A stretch of DNA of 64,000 nt from Flectonema sp. DT1601 (GCA_964019425.1 OZ025845.1:434001-498000), one strand, 5' to 3'; counted from the stretch's first letter, positions 22,289-33,206 are shown. Notes: generated by a model not told the origin, from the letters alone. Translations and numbers: made by a program.

Positions 22289-24794
22289 CTCTTTAAAGAA
22301 TAAATAAAAAATAATTTAAAATAAAAAAAAGAATAAACAATGTTATCATTGTTTTTTTTTATCGATCGACTATGTCGATCACTTTCTATTTTCCGTCCTG
22401 GTCAAGACGCTAAACTGATTGTTTTTTTTTTCAATAATTAATAAAAAAGAATATTAAAAAAAATACAAAAAAAAGAATAAACAATGTTATCATTGTTTTT
22501 TTTTTTTATCGAACGACTATGTCGATTACTTTCTATTTTCCGTCCTGGTCAAGACGCTAAACTGATTGTTTTTTTTTTTTTTCAAAATAAAAAAAAAATA
22601 TTAAAAATAAAAAATAAAAAAAAAGAATAAACAATGTTATCATTGTTTTCTTTTATCGTTCGACTTTATTGACTAATTTCTATTTTCCGTTTTTTTTTCT
22701 TTAAAAAATAAATAAAAAGAATTTAAAAAAAAAAAAAAAAAAAAAGAATAAACAATGTTATCATTGTTTTTTTTATCGATCGACTATGTCGATTACTTTC
22801 TATTTTCCGTCCTGGTCAAGACGCTAGACTGATTGTTTTTTTTCAAAATTAATAAAAAAGAATATAAAAAAATACAAAAAAAAGAATAAACAATGTTATC
22901 ATTGTTTTTTTTTTATCGTTCGACTTTGTCGACTAATTTCTATTTTCCGTTTTTTTTCTTTAAAAAATAAATAAAAAGAATTTAAAATAAAAAAAAAAAG
23001 AATAAACAATGTTATCATTGTTTTTTTTATCGATCGACTATGTCGATTACTTTCTATTTTCCGTCCTGGTCAAGACGCTAAACTGATTGTTTTTTTTTCA
23101 AAATTAATAAAAAAGAATATAAAAAAAATAAAAAAAAAAAGAATAAACAATGTTATCATTGTTTTTTTTTTATCGTTCGACTTTGTTGACTAATTTCTAT
23201 TTTCCATTTTTTTTTCTTTTTAAAAATAAATAAAAAGAATTAAAATAAAAAAAAAAAAAAAAGAATAAACAATGTTATCATTGTTTTTTTTATCGATCGA
23301 CTATGTCGATTACTTTCTATTTTCCGTCCTGGTCAAGACGCTAAACTGATTGTTTTTTTTTTCAAAATTAAAAAAAAAAAATATAAAAAAATACAAAAAA
23401 AAGAATAAACAATGTTATCATTGTTTTTTTTTATCGTTCGACTTTGTCGACTAATTTCTATTTTCCGTTTTTTTTCTTTAAAGAATAAATAAAAAGAATT
23501 TAAAATAAAAAAAAAAAGAATAAACAATGTTATCATTGTTTTTTTTATCGATCGACTATGTCGATTACTTTCTATTTTCCGTCCTGGTCAAGACGCTAGA
23601 CTGATTGTTTCTTTTTCAAAATTAATAAAAAAGAATATAAAAAAAATAAAAAAAAAAAGAATAAACAATGTTATCATTGTTTTTTTTTATCGTTCGACTT
23701 TGTTGACTAATTTCTATTTTCCATTTTTTTTTCTTTTTAAAAATAAATAAAAAGAATTAAAATAAAAAAAAAAAAAAAAGAATAAACAATGTTATCATTG
23801 TTTTTTTTATCGATCGACTATGTCGATTGCTTTCTATTTTCCGTCCTGGTCAAGACGCTAAACTGATTGTTTTTTTTTTCAAAATTAATAAAAAAAAATA
23901 TAAAAAAATACAAAAAAAAGAATAAACAATGTTATCATTGTTTTTTTTTATCGTTCGACTTTGTCGACTAATTTCTATTTTCCGTTTTTTTTCTTTAAAA
24001 AATAAATAAAAAGAATTTAAAAAAAAAAAAAAAAGAATAAACAATGTTATCATTGTTTTTTTTATCGATCGACTAAGTCGATTACTTTCTATTTTCCGTC
24101 CTGGTCAAGACGCTAAACTGATTGTTTTTTTTTCAAAATTAATAAAAAAGAATATAAAAAAAATAAAAAAAAAAGAATAAACAATGTTATCATTTTTTTT
24201 TATTTTAATTCTTTTTATTTATTTTTAAAAAGAAAAAAAAATGGAAAATAGAAATTAGTCAACAAAGTCGAACGATAAAAAAAAAAGAATAAACAATGTT
24301 ATCATTGTTTTTTTTATCGATCGACTATGTCGATTACTTTCTATTTTCCGTCCTGGTCAAGACGCTAAACTGATTGTTTTTTTTTTCAAAATTAATAAAA
24401 AAGAATATAAAAAAATACAAAAAAAAGAATAAACAATGTTATCATTGTTTTTTTTTATCGTTCGACTTTGTCGACTAATTTCTATTTTCCGTTTTTTTCT
24501 TTAAAAAATAAATAAAAAGAATTTAAAATAAAAAAAAAAAGAATAAACAATGTTATCATTGTTTTTTTTATCGATCGACTATGTCGATTACTTTCTATTT
24601 TCCGTCCTGGTCAGGACGCTAAACTGATTGTTTTTTCTTTAAAAATAAATAAAAAGAATAAAAAGAAAAAAAAAAAAGGAATAAACAATGTTATCATTGT
24701 TTTTTTTTTATCGATCGACTATGTCGATTACTTACTATTTTCCGTCCTGGTCAAGACGCTAAACTGATTGTTTTTTCTTTAAAATAATTAAAAA

Positions 24795-24827
<33 letters not shown>

Positions 24828-24895
24828 AATAAACAATGTTATCATTGTTTTTTTTTCTATCGATCAACTATGTCGATTAATTTCTATTTTCCGTC
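21245..24895 (+). repeat. Hairpin satellite array (sense), end of unit E0
   Basis: Sense-oriented A/B dimers leading into the 3' block at 24896, with type A monomers only in the last few repeats. This is the 3' region of a unit (E0) whose RT gene is not present. Low-complexity A/T runs explain the short F-, K- or I-rich frames here. Confidence 0.88.
24199..24285 (-). repeat. Single inverted satellite monomer
   Basis: One type B monomer (AATAGAAATTAGTCAACAAA on plus) lies backwards within the sense array, bounded on both sides by CAATGTTATCATT hairpin halves. It has lost one hairpin arm. Confidence 0.7.
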
Positions 24896-25083
24896 CTGAT
24901 CGAGACGCTAAACTGATTGTTTCCTTTTTTTAAATAATAAATAAAAAAAAAAAAAAAAAAAAAAAAGAGCATCTCCCTGCTATCCCTCATATCCCCACAA
25001 TAATATTATACCTTTTCATTTTCTCTTTCCTTTTCTGGTCTTTTTTTTTCTTTTTTTTCCTTTTTCATACAACGTTTTTTATT

Positions 25084-25115
<32 letters not shown>

Positions 25116-25151
25116 CATGTTTGATTATTTCCTCTTCATTTTTTTTTTTTC

Positions 25152-25184
<33 letters not shown>

Positions 25185-25377
25185 TCTCTGCCTCTCTCTT
25201 AATTCTGTTCGTTTCTTTGAAACGAAAATTCATTTGAATATTATTCCTTGGTCAGCAACCATCATTGTCGCCCTTTGGGCCTGTTAAAAAAAATAAAAAT
25301 AAAAAGAAAGTTTACATCGGGAATAGGGCAGGAGCCAAAAGCTCCCAGTCCGTTACTTCCCACTTTATCGAAATTCA
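24896..25377 (+). repeat. 3' block of unit E0
   Basis: Complete sense block ending CACTTTATCGAAATTCA, immediately followed by the 5' leader of E1 (GCTTTTTGTGGAGC). The A/T tract at 25086-25100 has expanded into (TA)n. Confidence 0.85.
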
Positions 25378-25651
25378 GCTTTTTGTGGAGCTATCCACTC
25401 TGCGGTCTTTTTAGGCCCCTCTATCTCCTTTGCTTTATAAGACCCAATGTTTCTTCTCATCCAATTGCTTTTCTCAAGTTGCCTCTTCGGCATTCATTTG
25501 CCAACCACATTATTTATCAAAATATATATTATAAACAAGTAGTTACTCCGATTTTTCTGTTTTAGAGCGTAGCTCGTTTTCCTTTAAACAGTATTTACCA
25601 AAAAAAAACTCTAGGGTTAGCTGCCCGAAATCAAAAAAAAAAAGGAATAGT
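25378..25651 (+). other. E1 5' leader, first part
   Basis: Matches the leaders of E2 and E3 (56215 and 62776, running downwards). A perfect hairpin GTGGA-GCTA-TCCAC (25385-25398) lies within 10 bases of the 5' junction. The rest includes CTCTAGGGTTAGCTGCCCG near 25610. The leader resumes after the piggyBac remnant at 27403 and runs to the ORF. No promoter motif is recognised. Confidence 0.65.
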
Positions 25652-27402
25652 TTAACCCTTACACCACCGGAGCTGATATATCAGTCTGAAAAAAAAATTT
25701 TTTTTTGCTAAGTGAAAATTTTGCATTTCTGAGTACAACGATTTCACGGGAGAGGTATTATTGAGATGTCTTTTATGTTCCTTACGTGTTGCGCCGCAAT
25801 AGTTTTTATTAAATGGTAAATTTTCCATTTGCTAAAGCTGGCCAAAATCAACTTGGGAAATATGTCGGTCCACAGTTCTGATGAGGATGCAACAGTATTT
25901 GTTAATCCATCGTCGGTGTGCTCCGATTCGTCACTTGACGAAGTATCTGACTCCAAATGGGGAGGGGAGGTAACAAGGGTTACCAAGAATAAAAACGCGT
26001 TTCCAAGAAACGTTAAAGATTAGAGTTGCAGGCAAGTCGGAGCTGCAGGTTTTTGAGTTTTTCTTCGGATAGTCAGTTTTCCAGCTGATGAAGAAAAACT
26101 CTGAGGTCTATGCCTCACAGAGGGGAAGGAAATTTAAAACCAGTACGCAGGAGCGAAGGGCCTTTGTTGGCACAACACTACTGACGCGCCTCCCAATAAA
26201 ATCTAACCTAGGGGATTCCTGGGGTTTGAATGACATGCTGTTGACCCCCCCTGTTGTTCTTTCCGCAAGTGTTTTCACGTAATCGCTTTGCCGAAATACT
26301 GAGGAACTTACACTTCTCTGCGATATTACCTGCTCCCGAGCATGAGGATCCGAAGTGGAGACGTGTATTTTGAATTCCTTTATCCTGATGCGACGTGGGC
26401 ATGGTGGAATTTGGACGGATAGTAGTGAATCTGGCTGGAGAAGCAAGAGATTCTTATCCTTCAAATTGGCTTTGTTTTGGGCAGCTTAGGTACATTTAAA
26501 CGTACCAGAGCGGCACCAACACTATTAATAACACCATCAGTACCGCCTTCTCCACAATCAGTATCAATCCCTGATCGCCTCAAGCCAGCTTTGGGACACT
26601 ACCCCGGAAAGATGGAAAAGGCTCGTCAGTGTGCAGTTCGCGCAAAGCGCGCACAATCACTAGATTACTGTGAGCGATGCAACCAAGCGCTTTGTGCTTA
26701 CCCATATTTCAAAAGGTATCACATTCTCCAAAACTACAAAATTCCTTGTGATGTTCCTAAACCGCCAACTTCCCAAAAATCCAGTATGCCAGGCTGGTGG
26801 GGTAAAGAGGTGGAAGTTTATAGATCCAGCCCAACACGGTCTGATCTAAGTAGCTGCACTGTTACTAATGAAGTTCCATGATCTGGGATCGATGTTATTT
26901 GTATTTTTCGAGCTTATCAACCCCGATGGTAATCCTCCTGTGTGTCTGAACCTGCTGTGCCATGATGCGGGTTGTTTGTGTATTTTCCGCGACCACAGAG
27001 GGCTTTTACAAGCTCAAAAAACAGGGAAAAAATCTGATTTTTCGATTTAATATCGGCCGTGATTTGGCATTCTCTTTACTTGGGCTCCCTCTGACATGAT
27101 GTTGCGCAGAAACATCATCCCTTTCAAAATACGGGAAGGGAATAACATGCAGCTGCTATGAATGGAAACCGTTGAGTACGTTATTGCGACACTGCCGACT
27201 TTGTTAGTTCTGCTGAATGTGCAACAACGCACCAAGGTACGCACCGTTAGGTGTGTGGGTGACAGGTGCTATTGACCCGTAGGAGTAGTTGTGTCCGGTT
27301 TGGTACATAGGTTTTCTGGGGGGGTACCTTTTCTCTTTTTGAAAAAACAGTAAAATTTTGGACCCGTTGTTTTGGGGGTTCTTACGGTGGTGTAAGGGTT
27401 AA
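25652..27402 (+). mobile_element. piggyBac-type element in the 5' leader
   Basis: 1751 bp including both TTAA sites, with inverted ends TTAACCCTTACACCACCG. The same leader in E2 (near 55945) and E3 (near 62508) has a single TTAA at this point (TTAGTTTAAAAAAA), which proves a precise TTAA insertion after E1 separated from them. The interior carries a decayed piggyBac transposase and otherwise unrecognised sequence (26882-27395). Confidence 0.92.
25861..26881 (+). pseudogene. piggyBac transposase, internally deleted
   Basis: Three family landmarks appear in order. An acidic N-terminus starts at the ATG at 25861 (MSVHSSDEDATVF, then SDSSLDEVSDS). A segment at 26120-26370 (TQERRAFVG...LPI...LGDSWG, then RFAEILRNLHF in another frame) matches the start of the DDE_Tnp_1_7 domain. 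A C-terminal cysteine-rich finger lies at 26605-26740 (CERCNQALCAYPYFKRYH). The central catalytic Asp region is essentially gone, since only about 100 bp separates the second and third landmarks, and stops and frame changes occur. The element is therefore non-autonomous. Confidence 0.85.
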
Positions 27403-27570
27403 AAAAAAAGATCTTAACTCATCGATATTGTTTCTGAGCCATTCTCTTTTCTATTTTTTTTTTTTTTTTTTATTATTGCTACTTCACAACAAAAAAAAAA
27501 AGAAACACCGGGCCGGCGGTGTCATAAAGATACTGGCAACCATCTCTCAGCCAACCCAGCCCCCGAGGCT
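27403..27570 (+). other. E1 5' leader, second part
   Basis: Continuation of the leader: poly(T) 27453-27470, an A-run, then GC-richer sequence (GGGCCGGCGGTG) up to the ORF. The RT frame is open upstream to 27418 but contains no ATG, so any upstream coding extension would use a non-AUG start or a spliced exon. Confidence 0.6.
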
Positions 27571-30500
27571 TTGCAAGAGGCTATTTCGAGATCGGCTCTG
27601 GATGGGGATAAAACTTTAGTAGCCAAATGTCCTTTATGTTTTGAGACATACCTCAAAGGTCCAGTTGCGCATTTTAGACGTAACTGTAAGTTTAGTAAGG
27701 AATTTAAGGACTATAAGTCACGTTTTCCCCCATCTACCCACTCCCAAGTTAAAGATTGTTACCACTTACCTTGTCCAGATTGTGGTAAGCTTTTCAAAAG
27801 TATCGCTACGAGAGCGAAACACTGTGTTAACGGTACATGTAAAGGTACACCTCTGTCTCCCCTCACAGGGAATAATTCAGACCTGGAACCTCCCTTTGTA
27901 GGAGAATCTGTAGATTTTAAAACTTCACAAACAGCTTTCGTTCCTTATAACTCTACAACACCCACTTTTACCCCGTTACACCCGTCTCGTCTCAAATTCC
28001 GATCTTTTGGAACTGAATGGAAGGACATCGACGTTTCTGCTGCAGAAAAACTTCAAACTTTCTCCGTCGAAACAGAAAACTCTTCAAAACCTGCCGACCA
28101 ACTTGATAAACTACTCAAAACGGTTTATCAAATATGTAGCGGTTTCTTTGAAGAAACAAAGCGGAATTTACCCCGCAAACAGAAATCAAGGGAAGAGGTC
28201 ATCCTCGACCAAGAAAAACTTGAATGTCGTCTGGAAATGAAGCAGCTAAGACAGGAGCTCCGCAAATCTGGGCCTTCTATAGAGAACGCTGTCAAATGGA
28301 AAGAGGCAAGAACGAGAATGAAAAGGATTTTCCGAATGTATCGGAATTTAGAAAAGAAAAATTTATTCAAAAAATTACAAGATAAATTTCGTCAAAATCC
28401 GTTTACTGCCATAAAAGAAGAACTCCAAAAAGAAGATCCTCAACCCCCCTCCCTTGATATTCCAGAGGAAAAAATAATTGAACATTTTAAAAACAATTAT
28501 TGTGACAATGAAAAAAAAAAAACTGATTTCACCCATCCCTCTTTTTTACCTAAGTCTGACTACAAGACAATGGATGATATCCAGTTCCCGAGCTTCGAAC
28601 AGTTTGGTATTCTCTTATCAAAGAAAAAAAACAAATGTGCCCCTGGTCCCAATTGCATACCTTATGTTGTATGGAAAAAGGTCCCAACTTTTATGGAAGC
28701 ACTTTACAAGGTATTAAAGAGAATTTTCGAACTCAAGGCCTATCCGGATAGTTGGGGCTTAGCATTTGTAACAATGCTCCCAAAGCCCAACTCCGATGGG
28801 AAAGACATCTCGAAAACGAGACCGATAGCTGTGGGCAACTGCGACGGGAAAATTTTTAATACGGTTATTCAGGAAGCCGTCGCAAACCACACTCTTTCTA
28901 AATTTAATTTTCAAAAAGGCTTTAGGAAAGGTGTCTCTGGGTGTATCGAACATGCCACGATCACCTCAGAGATTTTTAAAGAAGTGAAAGCTCTCCGGAA
29001 AAACCTAACAATTGTCTGGGTGGATTTGGCAGATGCTTTCGGCTCAGTCAAACATCAATTAATTTTCTTTGCTTTAAAATATTTCGGAATTCACGAAAGA
29101 ATAATCGGTTTCTATAAAAGGTATTATTCCTCCATGCGCGTCCAAATCAGAGTTGGAGAAGGCCTGACGCCCACTATCCCTTTTGAAGTTGGTGTCTTTC
29201 AAGGCTGCGTTTCCTCCCCAACCCTTTTTAATTTGGTATTCCAACTACTGCTCTTTTCCTTAGCAGTTCATCAACAGGAAGCCTACGAGTTTAACAATAA
29301 ATCCCTCCAACTATTAGTTGCAGCTTTTGCTGATGATTTACAACTTACCACGTCATCAAAGGCGGGGGCAAAATTGCTAATCAAGTCGCTCGAACAGTTT
29401 CTTTCCTGGTCTCGTGGTATGAAAGCGAAACCCCAGAAATGCATTGCCCACAGCTTTGTACAAGGGAAACCAGCTAACCCGGACCTGAAGATTAACAATG
29501 TTCCGATTACGAATCTCCAGGAAGCTGGAGAGTTCAAATACCTCGGGCGTTGGTTTGAGCCGAACGCCAAAGAACAGAAACTGCGAGAGCGCCTGACCAC
29601 TTTTACCAGGAATTTTTTAAAAAAAGTCGACGCCATGCCACTATATGGGTCTCAGAAGGCTTGGTCTGCCCAACACTTGTTATTGTCAAGGTTAACATGG
29701 AGTTTAATGATCCATGACTTATCTCTCCCTTTTGCCAAAAAATTGGACAAAATTATTAAACCTTTTTTGAAGAAATGGTGGGGATTTGTCCGCTCTGCGA
29801 ACACAGTCATCCTTTTTACCGGTTCAAAGAACACTGTTGGTCTCAGACACAAAAGAGTTGAGACGCTATATAAACAAGCGCAATCAATTAAACTAGACAT
29901 CCTCAGATCCTCACAGGACTCTGACATGCACGGTGTCTACAATGTTATTATGGAGAAATCGTCCAATTGGTCGAAAAAGTTTTCAGCTTCTGCTGAGTGG
30001 GAGCGCCTTATTAAGTTTTTTTCTTACCGTTCTCTTGCGAAGCAATCAGCTGGTCTTGGTCACCGATTGCGCGATCTACGTACTACTCGCCCCGATCTCC
30101 TTAAGCGTTTTGAAGTGGAAGCCACAGATGAACTACTGAACTCTTTGAATAAATTACAAGCCCAAGGACAGTGGAAGGAGTGGTCTAAATGTATGATAAA
30201 CGACTTCACCTGGAATAAGGTACTTAGGGAGGGAAATCCTGCCTATATCTCATTTCAACTGAAAGCGGTTACAAACACCCTCCCCTCACAAGATAATTTA
30301 AAGAGGTGGAACATCACCAATGTGGACCAAAATTGTGTTTTGTGTGGCAAAGTGAATCCTACCCTCAGGCATGTCTTAACAGGCTGTCCTGTCTCTTTAA
30401 CACAAGGGAGGTTCACGTGGCGTCACGACAGCGTTCTAAAACGCATTGTTATCTTCTTGGAAGAGTTGATAATAAAAGCCAACAAAAGAAAGGAAAACCT

Positions 30501-32694
30501 CCCGCCTCCCTCTCAAACTTTTTTAAAAACAGGGGAAAATAAACCCCTAGAAAGAATTTCTAAAGAGACAGGCGAACTCTCACTAGCGAATGATTGGGTC
30601 ATCCTCGACGATGTCGGTGATAACCGCCTAATTGTTCCCCTTGAAGTGTGCCATGTCTCGTCCTCTCTAAGACCAGACATTTTTATTTATTCTTTTTTTG
30701 CGAAAAGAGCACTGATTCTGGAGCTGACGTGTCCAAATGAAGATCGTTTCGAAACCTCTCATGTCTTAAAGGAAAAGAAATACCTAAAGCTAAGAGACTC
30801 GATCATCGCTAATGGCTTCGACTGTAACATTTTTACTATTGAAGTTGGCGTACGAGGAAACATCTGCATGGACCAGCTGAACATCTGGACACGTCACATC
30901 GGTTCACCTTTAGCACCAACAAAAGCTTTATTTTGTGAATGCACCAGAATCGCCAGACAGTGCTCATATGTTCTGTTCCAGACGAGGAACCTCCCCACGT
31001 GGCATTCAAGACCACTAATGCGCAGCATTAAAGAAGAACCTGCCACCGCAAGTTTTATAAAAGATGGTAAAGAAATCTTCCCTATGGAAGAAGTCAAAAT
31101 CCACAAAGTAACAAAACTGAAAACGATCGAAAAGCTCACCATTGAAAGATCGTGGCTTGAGAAATGTTTTATCTGGCAAACTTGTTACGCATCGGCTCTT
31201 TCTATTCTACTCATTGCCAATGGTTCTTCTTCCTCCCCGGCCCCTTCTTTTTTGTTAGATGAGGATGAGCTCACTGGACTCTCCTTGTCATTCTCTTCTA
31301 TTTCTTCCATCTCTCTCCAGAATTCCCCACCTGAACTCATGTCAACGGGATCGCAAACACTTCCTGCTGATTTCGCTATAGTGATAAGAAGTCAATCTGA
31401 CATGGGTTCCCAAACCCCCTTGTACAATAAAAAAGAAGGAAGATTAAGGCTGAAACTTTCCTTGAAATGCCAGATTTTAGAAAACGAACTAGAACAAATG
31501 AAAGAACGAATGTTTTATGTTCTATTTTTATTTTACTTTAATGCGATGTCAGCCTCCCTTGAGAATGACAAGCAGCTACTGAATGGATTGTCTATTGAGA
31601 ACAAAGCATCCAAACAACGGGCCGCCGAGAGTGTATCTCACAGCCCACTCCCTTTAAATCTATCCGCACCCCCATCTGTCTTTAACGTAGAAACGGAACA
31701 GAAAAAACGTGAACTATTGGAAAAAGAGAATCAACACCTGATCGCTGAATGTGATTTAGTGAAAAGTTCTCTTCTCTCATTAGTTCAAAGAACTAACTCT
31801 CTGGAGGAAAAAAGGACGAGCGAGCTGGCGCGACAATCACAAAGAGCGGACCACGCTGAAATGTTTTATTTCAACTTACAACAAAGGTTCATTCTATTAA
31901 ACAATGAATTAGAATCTAAGTGTAGGGATGAAACTGGAACAAAAATTCAACTCTATTTGTCTCAACAAGAGGTCGCAACATTGCGTGCTGGCCCTCAACT
32001 GTCCCATTTTTCCCAACAATTTTCCCCAACACCCCCTTTTTTATTCGAATCAACGTCCACGGTAAAGAATTATCGACTCCCTCTCATCGCAACAACCTAT
32101 TACTCCTGGACTCCCAAACCCCGTCTTTCCTTTTTTTTTAAACCTCATTCTCCATTGATCACGTTCCCTTCTGAACTGTCTCAAAGTAGACTACTGGTAT
32201 CGTCTTCTGCTCAAACGGAACAAGAAAAAGACAGTGCGGCGACCTCATCGACGGAAGATTCACCTATTGCGAGGCAATGGTCCGAAGGTAGACTCGATTT
32301 ACTGGACAACTACTGTCAAGCGGTAAGTGACTCTCTCCAGACAAATGAGAAAGTGGCGCTGCTCTCGGAAAAACTAGTGGAAGAGCAACGTCGATGCTCC
32401 GAGTTGAGCTATCAACAGAAGACTATCCATAAAGAACAACTGGATCATTCCATGTTGTTGATGGAGATGGCCAGTGAGCTCTCTGAGCAGCTCTATTTGG
32501 CAAAAGACCAAAACAGAGCTCTCAAATTTCAGTTACAAACATGGGCAAATGGTTCTAACCCACCCGAAAAGGAAGCGCAAGAAGAGAATGAGACCCCAAA
32601 GCGTCCGAGGGAGCGCCTATCACAAAAAAAGCGAACTCCACCCTCAACGAATCCTCATGATCGCAGAAGAATCTTTTTAGATGACGATTGCTAA
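27571..32694 (+). CDS. RT-endonuclease polyprotein with coiled-coil tail
   Basis: An intact 1707-codon frame (first codon TTG, stop TAA). Order: C2HC finger C20-C23-H34-C39; second finger C68-C71-H84-C90; basic helical linker (190-300); reverse transcriptase about 340-680 with APGPNCIP (357), RPIAVGN (417), motif A VDLADAF (D485), motif B FQGCVSSP (543) and catalytic FADD (586-589); thumb/linker; CCHC knuckle C922-C925-H934-C939; restriction-like endonuclease with RPD (1034-1036), ELT (E1051) and KEKKY (1067-1071). This set makes a non-LTR retrotransposon enzyme that nicks DNA and reverse-transcribes its own RNA at the nick. Residues 1100-1707 lie beyond the usual end of such proteins: helical segments about 1290-1345, 1375-1475 and 1570-1660 with coiled-coil composition, a hydrophobic FYVLFLFYF patch at 1315 and a basic end (RPRERLSQKKRTP). 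No ATG precedes the fingers; the first in-frame Met is residue 223, so initiation is unusual. Domain calls are by eye. Confidence 0.93.
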   Translation: MQEAISRSALDGDKTLVAKCPLCFETYLKGPVAHFRRNCKFSKEFKDYKSRFPPSTHSQVKDCYHLPCPDCGKLFKSIATRAKHCVNGTCKGTPLSPLTGNNSDLEPPFVGESVDFKTSQTAFVPYNSTTPTFTPLHPSRLKFRSFGTEWKDIDVSAAEKLQTFSVETENSSKPADQLDKLLKTVYQICSGFFEETKRNLPRKQKSREEVILDQEKLECRLEMKQLRQELRKSGPSIENAVKWKEARTRMKRIFRMYRNLEKKNLFKKLQDKFRQNPFTAIKEELQKEDPQPPSLDIPEEKIIEHFKNNYCDNEKKKTDFTHPSFLPKSDYKTMDDIQFPSFEQFGILLSKKKNKCAPGPNCIPYVVWKKVPTFMEALYKVLKRIFELKAYPDSWGLAFVTMLPKPNSDGKDISKTRPIAVGNCDGKIFNTVIQEAVANHTLSKFNFQKGFRKGVSGCIEHATITSEIFKEVKALRKNLTIVWVDLADAFGSVKHQLIFFALKYFGIHERIIGFYKRYYSSMRVQIRVGEGLTPTIPFEVGVFQGCVSSPTLFNLVFQLLLFSLAVHQQEAYEFNNKSLQLLVAAFADDLQLTTSSKAGAKLLIKSLEQFLSWSRGMKAKPQKCIAHSFVQGKPANPDLKINNVPITNLQEAGEFKYLGRWFEPNAKEQKLRERLTTFTRNFLKKVDAMPLYGSQKAWSAQHLLLSRLTWSLMIHDLSLPFAKKLDKIIKPFLKKWWGFVRSANTVILFTGSKNTVGLRHKRVETLYKQAQSIKLDILRSSQDSDMHGVYNVIMEKSSNWSKKFSASAEWERLIKFFSYRSLAKQSAGLGHRLRDLRTTRPDLLKRFEVEATDELLNSLNKLQAQGQWKEWSKCMINDFTWNKVLREGNPAYISFQLKAVTNTLPSQDNLKRWNITNVDQNCVLCGKVNPTLRHVLTGCPVSLTQGRFTWRHDSVLKRIVIFLEELIIKANKRKENLPPPSQTFLKTGENKPLERISKETGELSLANDWVILDDVGDNRLIVPLEVCHVSSSLRPDIFIYSFFAKRALILELTCPNEDRFETSHVLKEKKYLKLRDSIIANGFDCNIFTIEVGVRGNICMDQLNIWTRHIGSPLAPTKALFCECTRIARQCSYVLFQTRNLPTWHSRPLMRSIKEEPATASFIKDGKEIFPMEEVKIHKVTKLKTIEKLTIERSWLEKCFIWQTCYASALSILLIANGSSSSPAPSFLLDEDELTGLSLSFSSISSISLQNSPPELMSTGSQTLPADFAIVIRSQSDMGSQTPLYNKKEGRLRLKLSLKCQILENELEQMKERMFYVLFLFYFNAMSASLENDKQLLNGLSIENKASKQRAAESVSHSPLPLNLSAPPSVFNVETEQKKRELLEKENQHLIAECDLVKSSLLSLVQRTNSLEEKRTSELARQSQRADHAEMFYFNLQQRFILLNNELESKCRDETGTKIQLYLSQQEVATLRAGPQLSHFSQQFSPTPPFLFESTSTVKNYRLPLIATTYYSWTPKPRLSFFFKPHSPLITFPSELSQSRLLVSSSAQTEQEKDSAATSSTEDSPIARQWSEGRLDLLDNYCQAVSDSLQTNEKVALLSEKLVEEQRRCSELSYQQKTIHKEQLDHSMLLMEMASELSEQLYLAKDQNRALKFQLQTWANGSNPPEKEAQEENETPKRPRERLSQKKRTPPSTNPHDRRRIFLDDDC

Positions 32695-33110
32695 GTTCTA
32701 GTTTCTATTAGTATTAAATTATTTGTATTATTTTGTCGATATGTTTATGTCTGTCCGATCATAACGTCAATCAGATTAATTGTTAATTGTAATTGGTTTG
32801 AGCGCTTATCAAAAAAAAAAAAAAAGCGAACTCCAACCTCAACGAACTTTCATGATCGCAGAAGAATCTTTTTAGATGACGATTGCTAAGTTCTAGTTTC
32901 TATTAGTATTTATTTATTTGTATTATTTTGTCGATATGTTTATGTCCGTCAGATCATAACGTTAATCAGATTAATTGTCAACTGTTAATTGTAAATGGTC
33001 TAAACCCCAATCCAAGTTCCCAAGGCTTGGCATAGATTTGAGTGACGCCTTACTGGCCTCCTCATCCTCTATGAGTGGTGAGGGGGCCAGCAATGGTTTT
33101 TTTTTTTTTC
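32695..33110 (+). other. E1 3'UTR, tandemly duplicated
   Basis: The last 60 or so bases of the ORF plus UTR (from about 32631) are repeated at 32826-33000 after an A-run, a duplication of about 195 bp also present at 12362-13080. A stretch conserved in both subfamilies follows (33000-33098). It can fold as CCAAG...CTTGG and CTCAT-CCTCT-ATGAG, a candidate RNA structure. Confidence 0.75.
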
Positions 33111-33174
33111 TCTTATTTCTTTTTTTCTTTTTCTTTTACTCTAATATGAAATATTTTTGAACAAAATGTGATTA

Positions 33175-33206
<32 letters not shown>

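Noticed and set aside
21245-24895. Many 60-75 codon frames rich in Phe, Lys, Ile and Leu
   Set aside because: They translate poly(A/T) tracts and satellite monomers. They recur only because the array recurs, and none has a domain.
4441-25377. Centromeric or telomeric identity of the region
   Set aside because: No telomere repeat is present. Satellite plus retroelement content fits a centromere or subtelomere, but nothing in the sequence shows it.
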